Of a stretch of DNA of 7,491 nucleotides, positions 1 to 5,622 are shown in pieces. Where the stretch lies: NCBI GenBank assembly GCA_003131665.1, contig PKWA01000091.1, forward strand, positions 9,889 through 17,379. Direction: 5' to 3'. A program made the translations under genes and the position numbers. The notes under the pieces were generated by a model. That model was not told the DNA's origin. It saw only the letters and a list, made by a program, of their open reading frames with translations, and ran no database searches. Within the stretch, counting starts at the first letter, position 1. Every line of letters starts with the position of its first letter. The DNA is from Acidimicrobiaceae bacterium (GTDB taxonomy: Bacteria > Actinomycetota > Acidimicrobiia > Acidimicrobiales > RAAP-2).

Positions 1-737
1 CCCGCCAGTATGCCGCTCGCGGCCACGCTCGTCCCGTAGCGCATCGAACGGAGCAACTGGTGCAGCGTCTGACCACCGACGCAGTCAACGGCGCCGTCCC
101 AGAGTTCACTGCCCAACATTCGATCAAACCGATCGCTGACGTCGGCTCGTCCAATGACGCGCACGGCCCCTCGATTGACGAGCCACTCGGCCCCGTCGGG
201 CGAGCCCGTCGAAGCCACCGGCGAGTAGCCCCGAAGTGCGAGATAGGTCACGGCCTGTGAACCGACACCGCCGGTGGCGCCGGTGACGAGAATCAGCGCA
301 CCGGGCTCGAGTCCTCGATCCTCGAGCGCGAGCACGCTGGCCATGGCCGTGAAGCCCGCGGTGCCGATGACCATCGCGTCGCGCGTACTGATTGACGGTG
401 GCAGTGGGGAAAGATAGCGTCGCGGTGCGAAGATGTATTCCGCGAAACCGCCATCGCGCCCGACGCCGAGATTCCCGCCGTGCACGGCGACGCGCGTTCC
501 GGGGGCGAAGAGGTCGTCGCCAGAGCTCTCGACCACTCCAGCGGCGTCGACGCCACCCACGAGCGTGCTGACGCGACGGACCCGGCTCGGTGCCTGGGCG
601 ACCATGGCGTCTTTGAAGTTCACACTCGAGTATTCGAGCTTGACCTTGAGGTCGCTCTCGTCGACCCGAACGGGCTCGACCTCACGGAGTTCACGGCTCA
701 GGTGTCCGTTGGTTTCGCTGACGACGAAGGCGCGCAT
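1..737 (-). CDS. acuI: YhdH/AcuI-family NADPH-dependent oxidoreductase (acryloyl-CoA reductase-like), 3' end missing
   Basis: The 245 visible residues are the N-terminal three quarters of a medium-chain (MDR/quinone oxidoreductase) protein; full members have about 325-330 residues, so the C-terminus lies beyond base 1. The N-terminal GroES-like domain runs from MRAFVVSE through LEYSSVNFKDAM (residues 34-45), a family hallmark. The segment IGTAGFTAMASVLALE (124-139) and the nucleotide-binding motif GATGGVG (153-159) open the Rossmann domain, and AVDCVGG (216-222) follows. I see none of the cysteine/histidine zinc ligands of true alcohol dehydrogenases. Known members reduce acryloyl-CoA to propionyl-CoA with NADPH in the cytosol, but the family is used broadly, so the substrate here is inferred. 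The ATG at 737 is chosen because family homology begins exactly there and a TAGTCT hexamer lies 6 bases upstream, suggesting a leaderless message. It is divergent from the hydrolase at 795. Confidence 0.85.
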   Translation of the reverse strand, partial: MRAFVVSETNGHLSRELREVEPVRVDESDLKVKLEYSSVNFKDAMVAQAPSRVRRVSTLVGGVDAAGVVESSGDDLFAPGTRVAVHGGNLGVGRDGGFAEYIFAPRRYLSPLPPSISTRDAMVIGTAGFTAMASVLALEDRGLEPGALILVTGATGGVGSQAVTYLALRGYSPVASTGSPDGAEWLVNRGAVRVIGRADVSDRFDRMLGSELWDGAVDCVGGQTLHQLLRSMRYGTSVAASGILA

Positions 738-743
738 CGGACC

Positions 744-749
744 AGACTA
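744..749 (-). promoter_or_regulatory. Putative -10 element (TAGTCT) of a leaderless promoter for the AcuI-like gene
   Basis: On the minus strand TAGTCT is followed by 6 bases (GGTCCG) and then the ATG at 737. A TANNNT hexamer at this distance would place the transcription start at or next to the A of the start codon. No Shine-Dalgarno sequence is visible. No convincing -35 was found. The same arrangement recurs at four other genes of this window, which raises confidence. Confidence 0.5.
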
Positions 750-781
750 CGCAGGGTGTTCGTCGCTCCCGTTCGACGCCG

Positions 782-787
782 TACCAT
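782..787 (+). promoter_or_regulatory. Putative -10 element (TACCAT) of a leaderless promoter for the alpha/beta hydrolase
   Basis: TACCAT is followed by 7 bases (CTCCTGA) and the GTG start at 795, so transcription would begin at about the start codon. The 57-base gap to the divergent gene holds both predicted -10 elements, with 32 bases between them. Confidence 0.45.
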
Positions 788-794
788 CTCCTGA

Positions 795-1577
795 GTGACA
801 CGAATCTTGCTCAATGACCATCCGACGTGGGCGCTGCTGCCCAAGAAGAGGGGTCCGATCGTTTTGTTGCTACACGGGGGATTGAGCAGCAGCGAGAGCC
901 TTCTTCGAGTGTTGGGACCAGGCCTGTCCAAGCGATTCTCTCTGGCCGCCTTTGATCGTCGCGGCCACGGGCGAAGTGCCGACACCGACCTGCCCTTCTC
1001 CTATGAGGCTATGGCCGACGAGACGATTGCCTTTGTGGAATTTCTCGGACGACGCGTCCATCTGCTGGGCCACAGTGACGGCGCCAACGTGGCGATCATC
1101 GTGGCGCTGCGTCGACCGGACTTATTAAAGAGAGTCGTCGTGGTGGGTGCGAACTATCACTTCCAAGGGCTCGTGTCGATGGAAGAGTTCACGCCGGCCA
1201 GCGAAGGCTTCGCTGACTTTGCCGAGCAGTACGCGAAACACTCGCCCAACGGCATCGCCCACGCCAGTGCCGTGGTGGAAAAGTCCTTGGCGCTGGTCAA
1301 GACACAGCCCGTGTTGACACTCAAAGAGTTGGCCACCATAGCGGTGCCGGTGTTGGTGATGTCGGGTGACGACGACGTGACGACTCTTTCGCACACCGTC
1401 GAGATGTATCAAGCGATTCCCGAGGCGCAGCTCGCCGTGCTACCTGGCACGTCACACGCCGTGCTCAAGGAACGAACCAAAGAGTGCGTGAAGATCATTG
1501 AGAGGTTCTTCACCGGCCCGATTCCGCCGCGAACCATGTACCCCCTTCGACGCCAGTCGAGTGGCACCACGCAGTAG
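795..1577 (+). CDS. Alpha/beta-fold hydrolase, substrate unknown
   Basis: A 260-residue protein with the whole alpha/beta hydrolase core. LLLHGG (24-29) forms the oxyanion-hole strand-turn, FDRRGHGRS (53-61) is the second family signature, and GHSDG (92-96) is the nucleophile elbow with Ser94. VPVLVMSGDDD (184-194) supplies the acid, probably Asp194, and GTSHA (218-222) supplies His221. The lid between about 120 and 180 is short and not diagnostic. There is no signal peptide, so the enzyme is predicted to be cytosolic. An esterase, a C-C bond hydrolase or a MenH-like role are all possible, and nothing in the context decides between them. The last 20 residues (from about GPIPP) extend past the usual core and are low in recognisable structure. 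The GTG start is supported by the TACCAT hexamer 7 bases upstream; translation would begin at or near the 5' end of the mRNA. It is probably monocistronic, as the next gene has its own promoter signal. Confidence 0.88.
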   Translation: MTRILLNDHPTWALLPKKRGPIVLLLHGGLSSSESLLRVLGPGLSKRFSLAAFDRRGHGRSADTDLPFSYEAMADETIAFVEFLGRRVHLLGHSDGANVAIIVALRRPDLLKRVVVVGANYHFQGLVSMEEFTPASEGFADFAEQYAKHSPNGIAHASAVVEKSLALVKTQPVLTLKELATIAVPVLVMSGDDDVTTLSHTVEMYQAIPEAQLAVLPGTSHAVLKERTKECVKIIERFFTGPIPPRTMYPLRRQSSGTTQ

Positions 1578-1607
1578 TTGAAGCGCCGCAGGACGACGAT
1601 GGCTCAG

Positions 1608-1613
1608 TACACT
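1608..1613 (+). promoter_or_regulatory. Putative -10 element (TACACT) of a leaderless promoter for the GT87-like gene
   Basis: TACACT is followed by TAACGTC (7 bases) and ATG at 1621. It lies in a 43-base gap after the hydrolase stop codon. No ribosome binding site precedes the ATG, which is what a leaderless transcript would look like. No -35 match at 16-18 bases. Confidence 0.5.
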
Positions 1614-1620
1614 TAACGTC

Positions 1621-2883
1621 ATGTTGGCGCAGCTCTGGACCGCGCGCGATCGCGCCTTGACGTGGTGGTCGGCGCTCGCCAAACTCACCAGCGACGCGTT
1701 GCTCTACGGGCTGGCCGCAAGCTTCGCCTTGATGCTGGGCTGGACCTCCACGCAGCCCGCGCAGTGGCAGTGGGGCTATTTGACCGTTGGCCCTTACGCC
1801 TTCGTGGCCATTGCCGCGTTCATTGCGGGCCGACGGGCCCGTAAACGAGCGCACCTCATCCGCATGGTGCTCTTGGGCCTGGTCGTGCTCGGCGCGGTCT
1901 TTGTCCCACTGGGCCTCGAGGCGCACTGGCGTCACGCCCAGCCCGAGGTTGGCGTGATCTCGCGGGCGGGCCAGCTGCTCAGTAAAGGCCAAGATCCCTA
2001 CCGCGCATACAAAGTCCACGGGCACGTCGTCAATGAGATCCATGGTCTCCCGGCCTTTGAATCGTTCTTTCCCTACTTTCCTTTGATGGGCGTCTTCGGC
2101 CTGCCGAGCGCGGCGACGCACGAGAGTAAAGGTTTGACCGACGCGCGAATCGTGATGACCCTGATGACGCTCTTGGCGAGCGGCTGGGCGCTCGCCCTTC
2201 TGCGACTCACCAGGGAACAGAAACTGCGCGTCGCCCAAGTGCTCATCGCCCTGCCGACGGGCGCGCTCTTTCTCTCCACCGGTGGCGACGACATGCCGAT
2301 CTTGGCGTTGCTCTTACTAGGCGTCGCGGCGTTGCAGCGTCGCCAGTCGAATTTGGCCGGCATCAGTCTCGGACTCGCGGCGGCGATGAAGTTGACGGCG
2401 TGGCCGATGGCGGCCGGCGCGCTGCTGGTCGCGCGTAACAAGGAGGGACGCTCCACGTGGCGACGAGTCTTGTTGTGGATTGGTTCGATCGTGGTCGTGA
2501 CCACGGTGCCGTTTATCTTTCGAGCGCCCGCTGCGTTCATGACGAACGTTTTTGCCTTCCCCCTCGGACTCGCCGGGGTCTCGTCGCCGGCCGCGAGCGC
2601 GTTGCCGGGCCACATCCTCACGACGTGGTTGCCCCAACTCGGTCACGTGCTGGCGCCGGTGACGTTCTTGATTGGTGGCTACTTCGCGGCGAAGTACATG
2701 CGCGCTCACTGGCCCTTGACACTGTCACAACTGCTCGCGATACTCAGCGTGACCTTCGCCGTGATGATGTGCGTCGCCTCAGCCACGCGTATTGGCTACG
2801 TCATCTATCCACTGAACTTCGCGCTGTGGTCAGCGGTGACCCAGGATCACAAGGTCGCCGCGCCGGAACTGGTCAGCCACTGA
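1621..2883 (+). CDS. Polytopic membrane protein, GT87/DUF2029-type (GT-C) glycosyltransferase-like
   Basis: A 420-residue integral membrane protein with about 10-12 hydrophobic segments (roughly 25-43, 52-70, 80-98, 150-166, 178-195, 204-220, 222-238, 245-270, 281-300, 341-360, 366-388 and 390-405). An extracytoplasmic loop after the third segment carries GQDPYRAY (123-130) and then FESFFPYFPLMGVFGLP (146-162). A 'G.(N/D)PY ... YPP' pattern of this sort is typical of GT87/DUF2029 polyprenol-phosphate-mannose-type mannosyltransferases and other GT-C enzymes. LAAAMKLTAWP (252-262) resembles the conserved 'lk..p' segment of the family. Actinobacterial relatives add mannose or arabinose to cell-envelope glycolipids, but the acceptor here cannot be told. 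The catalytic acid is not obvious; Asp125 and Asp223/224 are candidates. It probably forms a single-gene unit: it has its own promoter signal and converges on the minus-strand gene 4 bases beyond its stop. Confidence 0.72.
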   Translation: MLAQLWTARDRALTWWSALAKLTSDALLYGLAASFALMLGWTSTQPAQWQWGYLTVGPYAFVAIAAFIAGRRARKRAHLIRMVLLGLVVLGAVFVPLGLEAHWRHAQPEVGVISRAGQLLSKGQDPYRAYKVHGHVVNEIHGLPAFESFFPYFPLMGVFGLPSAATHESKGLTDARIVMTLMTLLASGWALALLRLTREQKLRVAQVLIALPTGALFLSTGGDDMPILALLLLGVAALQRRQSNLAGISLGLAAAMKLTAWPMAAGALLVARNKEGRSTWRRVLLWIGSIVVVTTVPFIFRAPAAFMTNVFAFPLGLAGVSSPAASALPGHILTTWLPQLGHVLAPVTFLIGGYFAAKYMRAHWPLTLSQLLAILSVTFAVMMCVASATRIGYVIYPLNFALWSAVTQDHKVAAPELVSH

Positions 2884-2887
2884 GGGC

Positions 2888-3457
2888 TTAGATCGTCTCG
2901 GAGTTCTGGTAGATCCGAAACGTCCAGTCGACGTTGGTGGCGCTGGATTTGGTGACGGTCACGCCCACCACCCAGTAGAAACCGTCGTCGCCGGCCTTTT
3001 GAAAGAGCGATTGGGGATCACCGTTGCTCGCACCCTTCGAGAACAGACTCCAGTCCCGTGAGGCCAACTGTGCGTCAAAGAAACCGATCAGTGACGCGCT
3101 GGTCGCCCCGGTCGTTCTCATGGGCTCGTAACAGTCGAAGTCACCGGCCCCGGAATTAGGCGTATTGGCACCGCCCGTAGGAGTGGTGCCTTCGGGCATG
3201 ACGAACGCGTCGGCGATGTTCGAGGGGACTTCTTCGGTTTGAAGGCAGTACTTCAACGCGGGCCCCGGCGAGACGTCGGGTTGCAGCCCGCCCACCACGA
3301 CCGCCAACGTCGTGGTGGTCTCTTTGCTCACGCCCTGGTTGGCGACGAGGTTGATGACCAGGAAAACGACCAACATCACGGCCGCGAGACCCAGCACCGC
3401 CGCGGCGGGCCAGAGACTCGTCGTTGTGGTTAACGGGGGTTTGGGATCGTCACTCAC
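2888..3457 (-). CDS. Small single-pass membrane protein of unknown function, coupled to thiD
   Basis: I do not recognise a family. The 189-residue protein has a short Pro/Thr-rich cytoplasmic head (1-15), one strongly hydrophobic helix (about 16-38, from WPAAAVLG to VINLVANQG), a Thr/Val linker (47-55) and an extracytoplasmic domain of about 130 residues. That domain has two cysteines (Cys71, Cys109) that could form a disulfide, and its end is rich in aromatic residues (FYWVVGVTV, then DWTFRIYQN). There is no lipobox, so the helix is a signal anchor. The GTG at 3457 is preferred over in-frame upstream starts, which would put 47 improbable Arg/Ser-rich residues inside thiD. The GTG overlaps the thiD stop by 8 bases, implying co-transcription and coupled translation. 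No strong Shine-Dalgarno is visible. The thiamine context may be fortuitous; anchored proteins of this layout are common in actinobacteria. Confidence 0.72.
   Translation of the reverse strand: MSDDPKPPLTTTTSLWPAAAVLGLAAVMLVVFLVINLVANQGVSKETTTTLAVVVGGLQPDVSPGPALKYCLQTEEVPSNIADAFVMPEGTTPTGGANTPNSGAGDFDCYEPMRTTGATSASLIGFFDAQLASRDWSLFSKGASNGDPQSLFQKAGDDGFYWVVGVTVTKSSATNVDWTFRIYQNSETI
3292..3318 (-). repeat. Intragenic inverted repeat (10-bp arms, 7-base loop)
   Basis: CCACCACGAC at 3292-3301 is exactly complementary to GTCGTGGTGG at 3309-3318, with CGCCAAC between. It lies inside the membrane-protein gene where ACC/ACG threonine codons (47-50) face GTC/GTG valine codons (53-55), just after the transmembrane helix. 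The mRNA could form a GC-rich hairpin, but the repeat may simply follow from those two residue runs. There is no T-tract, so it is not a terminator. Confidence 0.5.
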
Positions 3458-4271
3458 TGTTCCAGCCAAAGTGGTCGATTGGTCCGCGACCCTGACCGAG
3501 GTGCCAGGTCGACGCACTCGTGAGGGCGGCGAGCACGAATGACTTCGCGTCGCGCGTGGCGTCAAGGACGCTACGACCGAGCCCGAGCCCGGCCGCAATC
3601 GCGGCGGACAACGAACATCCGGTGCCGTGATCGTTCATCGTCTCGATGCGCAAGGCATCAAAGACGGTCAACTCGTCGCGACTCAGTAACAGGTCCGGCG
3701 AGTGCTCGGCGTTCGGAGTGTAGGCATAGTGTCCGCCCTTGACCAGGACGAAGTCGGGGCCCATCGCCAAGATGGTGCGCGCCATGGCCGTCAAGTCCTC
3801 GAGGTTTCTCACGTCGTGAACGTCCACTCCACAGAGCACGGCGGCCTCGTGAAGATTGGGCGTGACGACGTGGGCGAGGGGAATGAGGGCGGTACGGTAC
3901 GCCTCCACGCCGCCTTCGGCCATCAGGGCCTGTCCACTCGTCGAGACCAGGACCGGATCGACCACGAGGAGGGGGAGTACTCCCTCGCTCGCCAGCACAC
4001 TGACTCGCTCCACGCTGCGCGCTTGTGCGAGCATGCCCGTTTTGGTGGCCCGGACGTCAAAATCGGAGACGATCGCACGTACTTGGGCTTCGACCATCTC
4101 GGGCTCGACGTTGACGATGGTGCGGACACCCACGGTGTTCTGTGCGGTGATCGCGGTCAGCGCCGTCGTCGCGTGTACGCCAAAGGCACTGAAGGTTCTG
4201 ATATCGGCCTGTATTCCCGCGCCGCCGCCCGAGTCCGAGCCCGCGATCGACAAGGCGGTGATGGGCTGCAC
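3450..4271 (-). CDS. thiD: Hydroxymethylpyrimidine/phosphomethylpyrimidine kinase ThiD
   Basis: This 273-residue ribokinase-fold enzyme makes HMP pyrophosphate, the pyrimidine half of thiamine, by successive ATP-dependent phosphorylations in the cytosol. The family signature is complete: LSIAGSDSGGGAGIQAD (7-23) at the N-terminus binds substrate, TALTAITAQNT (36-46) follows, KTGML (77-81) and VDPVLVSTSG (104-113) come next, and LVKGGH (176-181) and the anion-hole motif HGTGC (215-219) with the presumed catalytic Cys219 end the active site. The residue before HGTGC is Asp rather than the usual Thr, a mild variation. Length is normal and there is no fused ThiE domain. The start is GTG, 6 bases after a TAGGGT hexamer. 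It is divergent from thiG and overlaps the next gene on its own strand by 8 bases. Confidence 0.95.
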   Translation of the reverse strand: MQPITALSIAGSDSGGGAGIQADIRTFSAFGVHATTALTAITAQNTVGVRTIVNVEPEMVEAQVRAIVSDFDVRATKTGMLAQARSVERVSVLASEGVLPLLVVDPVLVSTSGQALMAEGGVEAYRTALIPLAHVVTPNLHEAAVLCGVDVHDVRNLEDLTAMARTILAMGPDFVLVKGGHYAYTPNAEHSPDLLLSRDELTVFDALRIETMNDHGTGCSLSAAIAAGLGLGRSVLDATRDAKSFVLAALTSASTWHLGQGRGPIDHFGWNSE

Positions 4272-4277
4272 GCTCCA

Positions 4278-4283
4278 ACCCTA
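4278..4283 (-). promoter_or_regulatory. Putative -10 element (TAGGGT) of a leaderless thiD promoter
   Basis: On the minus strand TAGGGT is followed by TGGAGC and the GTG at 4271. The GGAG is only 2 bases from the start codon, too close to act as a normal Shine-Dalgarno. The element lies 18 bases from the opposing thiG -10, so the two polymerase footprints must overlap. Confidence 0.45.
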
Positions 4284-4301
4284 GTTACCGCTTTTCGTTA
4301 G

Positions 4302-4307
4302 TACGCT
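4302..4307 (+). promoter_or_regulatory. Putative -10 element (TACGCT) of a leaderless thiG promoter
   Basis: TACGCT is followed by GGGGCC (6 bases) and the GTG at 4314. The whole thiD-thiG gap is 42 bases (4272-4313), so no 5' leader long enough for a TPP riboswitch can exist on either side if these starts are right. Confidence 0.5.
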
Positions 4308-4313
4308 GGGGCC

Positions 4314-5093
4314 GTGGAAGAGCTGTTTCAAGTCGGATCGTTTAGTTCAACGTCGAGACTCGTCGTGGGCACGGGCGGTTTTCGTTCCCTGGACGTGCTG
4401 GAAGCGTCGATAAGAATCTCCGGCTCTTCGATTGCCACGGTGGCGTTGCGTCGAGTTGACCCCAACGTCAAGGGCTCGATTTATGACCTGTTGCGCGAGA
4501 TGAACGTGACGTTGTTGCCCAACACGGCCGGGTGTTATAGCGCCGCGGAGGCCGTCAAGGTGGCCGAACTGGCTCGAGAAGCCTTCGCCACCGCCTTGAT
4601 CAAGCTCGAAGTCATCGGCGACGACGTGACGTTGCTGCCCGACACCAGCGAAACACTAAATGCCGCCGAAGAGTTGGTGCGCCGCGGCTTTGAGGTCTGG
4701 GCGTACACGTCTGACGACTTGATCGTCGCCCAACGACTCGAACAGCTGGGCTGCGTCGCGGTGATGCCCCTCGGATCGCCGATCGGTTCGGGCCTCGGGA
4801 TCCGAAACCCCCACGCCATCTCACTCATCACCGAGCGGCTCTCGGCGCCGGTGCTACTGGATGCTGGTGTGGGCACCGCGTCGGACGCGGCTCTGGCGAT
4901 GGAACTGGGCTGTGACGGGGTCCTCGCGGCCTCGGCCATGAATCGGGCCCTCGAGCCGGTCTTGATGGCCGAAGCTCTGCGTGACGCCGTGCGCGCCGGT
5001 TACCTGGCCCGCCGGGCCGGCCGCATTCCGACTCGGCTCCACGCCGAAGCCTCGTCGCCTTCGCTCGGTCGACCCGACCTTTTTGCCGTTTAG
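4314..5093 (+). CDS. thiG: Thiazole synthase ThiG
   Basis: A 259-residue (beta/alpha)8 enzyme that condenses 1-deoxy-D-xylulose 5-phosphate, dehydroglycine and sulfur from ThiS thiocarboxylate into the thiazole phosphate of thiamine. Matching blocks run along its whole length: [18 protein letters not shown] (16-33), TVALRRVD (42-49), [15 protein letters not shown] (67-81), IKLEVIGD (96-103) with the Schiff-base lysine Lys97, [15 protein letters not shown] (107-121), AYTSDD (130-135), [17 protein letters not shown] (150-166) and [24 protein letters not shown] (in 181-204). Length is as usual. Its partners ThiS, ThiF and ThiO or ThiH are not in the window, so they must be encoded elsewhere. The GTG start fits the family N-terminus and a TACGCT hexamer 6 bases upstream. 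Divergent from thiD, so both branches of the pathway meet here. Confidence 0.95.
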   Translation: MEELFQVGSFSSTSRLVVGTGGFRSLDVLEASIRISGSSIATVALRRVDPNVKGSIYDLLREMNVTLLPNTAGCYSAAEAVKVAELAREAFATALIKLEVIGDDVTLLPDTSETLNAAEELVRRGFEVWAYTSDDLIVAQRLEQLGCVAVMPLGSPIGSGLGIRNPHAISLITERLSAPVLLDAGVGTASDAALAMELGCDGVLAASAMNRALEPVLMAEALRDAVRAGYLARRAGRIPTRLHAEASSPSLGRPDLFAV

Positions 5094-5111
5094 AGTGAAT
5101 CTAACTACACT
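5083..5111 (+). promoter_or_regulatory. Candidate promoter of the merR-nuclease-gcvT-gcvPA operon
   Basis: TTGCCG (5083-5088, overlapping the end of thiG) and TACACT (5106-5111) are separated by 17 bases, each matching 4 of 6 consensus positions. Transcription would start near 5118 and give a leader of about 45 bases. The -10 lies within the inverted repeat at 5104-5119. A second possible -10, TAGTCT at 5129-5134, has no good -35. Confidence 0.4.
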
Positions 5112-5119
5112 CGTGTAGT
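5104..5119. promoter_or_regulatory. Perfect 16-bp inverted repeat, likely operator upstream of merR
   Basis: ACTACAC (5104-5110), TC, GTGTAGT (5113-5119): a perfect dyad with 7-base arms in the 70-base gap between thiG and merR. It covers the candidate -10 TACACT. A homodimeric regulator could bind it, possibly the adjacent MerR-type protein acting on its own operon. A hairpin would have 6 or 7 A/T-containing pairs and no T-tract, so it is a poor terminator. Confidence 0.5.
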
Positions 5120-5149
5120 CCGTCGAGATAGTCTGGACAAGCCTCGGTC

Positions 5150-5156
5150 GGGAGGG
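5150..5156 (+). promoter_or_regulatory. Shine-Dalgarno sequence of merR (GGGAGGG)
   Basis: GGGAGGG lies 7 bases before the ATG at 5164. It is the strongest ribosome binding site in the window and fixes this start. It contrasts with the leaderless arrangement predicted for the other five unit heads. Confidence 0.7.
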
Positions 5157-5163
5157 ACTACGT

Positions 5164-5622
5164 ATGACTGATACCGCGATTTTTGGATTTAGTGGACCGA
5201 CGGTCTGTCGCCTCACGGGCGTCACCTACCGTCAGTTGGACTATTGGGCGAGAACCGAACTAGTCACGCCCACTATTCGGGCCGCCTCGGGCAGTGGCTC
5301 CAAGCGCGCGTACGCCTACGGTGACGTCCTCGAAGTCAAAGTCATCAAGTCGCTGCTCAGCTCAGGTGTGTCGCTCTCGCGGGCGCGCCAGGCCGTGGAG
5401 TGTCTGCGAACCTCGCTCGGAGCCGATCTTGCCGCGAGCAGCCTGGTGCTCTCGGACGCCGGCTCGGTACTCGCCCACGACGACGGAGAACTCGTCGATC
5501 TCTTGCGCGGTGGACAAGGGGTCTTCAATATCGTGCCCCTGGCGAAAGTGGTCGCCGAACTCTCGGTCACGATTCGCGAATCGCAACTCACGACGTCGGA
5601 GAAGGGGGCCGCTTCGGCGTGA
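5164..5622 (+). CDS. MerR-family transcriptional regulator, Rv1830/McdR-like
   Basis: A 152-residue DNA-binding protein. The winged helix-turn-helix spans about 8-60: GPTVCRLTGVTYRQLDYWAR (11-30) gives the first helices, and SGSGSKRAYAYGDVLEVKVIKSLL (42-65) gives the wing and the following helix. The phrase TYRQLDYWAR and the SGSGS(K/R)R.Y wing closely match what I recall of mycobacterial Rv1830 (McdR, reported as a cell-division-linked regulator). The C-terminal half (DLLRGGQGVFNIVPL, 112-126) also matches, rather than the metal-binding tail of classical MerR sensors. There are no cysteine ligands in the C-terminal region, so metal sensing is unlikely. In mycobacteria Rv1830 lies two genes from gcvB, and here the gene likewise heads an operon with gcvT and gcvPA, so regulation of glycine metabolism or linkage to growth is plausible. 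The gene has a strong Shine-Dalgarno, and its stop overlaps the next start (GTGA). Confidence 0.87.
   Translation: MTDTAIFGFSGPTVCRLTGVTYRQLDYWARTELVTPTIRAASGSGSKRAYAYGDVLEVKVIKSLLSSGVSLSRARQAVECLRTSLGADLAASSLVLSDAGSVLAHDDGELVDLLRGGQGVFNIVPLAKVVAELSVTIRESQLTTSEKGAASA

Noticed and set aside
1510..2238. Long minus-strand open frame of 242 codons opposite the hydrolase end and GT87-like gene
   Set aside because: It is Arg/Gln/His-rich without any recognisable motif and lies opposite a well-supported membrane protein. It is a typical antisense shadow of GC-rich coding DNA.
2277..2286. CCACCGGTGG palindrome in the GT87-like gene
   Set aside because: It is a 10-base self-complementary stretch in coding DNA of the kind expected by chance in GC-rich sequence; no context suggests a function.
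2073..2621. Minus-strand open frame of 182 codons opposite the GT87-like gene
   Set aside because: Composition is a mirror of the hydrophobic plus-strand codons. No motif, and no plausible start signal.
3458..3598. 47-codon N-terminal extension of the membrane-protein gene (ATG at 3598)
   Set aside because: The added residues are Arg/Ser/Pro-rich and lie wholly within thiD. The GTG at 3457 gives a normal signal-anchor protein and a standard stop-start overlap.
4272..4313. TPP riboswitch between thiD and thiG
   Set aside because: The gap is 42 bases, far below the roughly 90-100 bases the fold needs, and no conserved CUGAGA-type core is visible.
5104..5119. Inverted repeat as an intrinsic terminator of thiG
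   Set aside because: The stem is short, only about half G/C, has a 2-4 base loop and no following T-tract.
5400..5618. Upstream extension of the nuclease-like frame inside merR
   Set aside because: The extension overlaps the conserved C-terminal half of the MerR protein in another frame and is Arg-rich. The GTG at 5619 is the natural coupled start.
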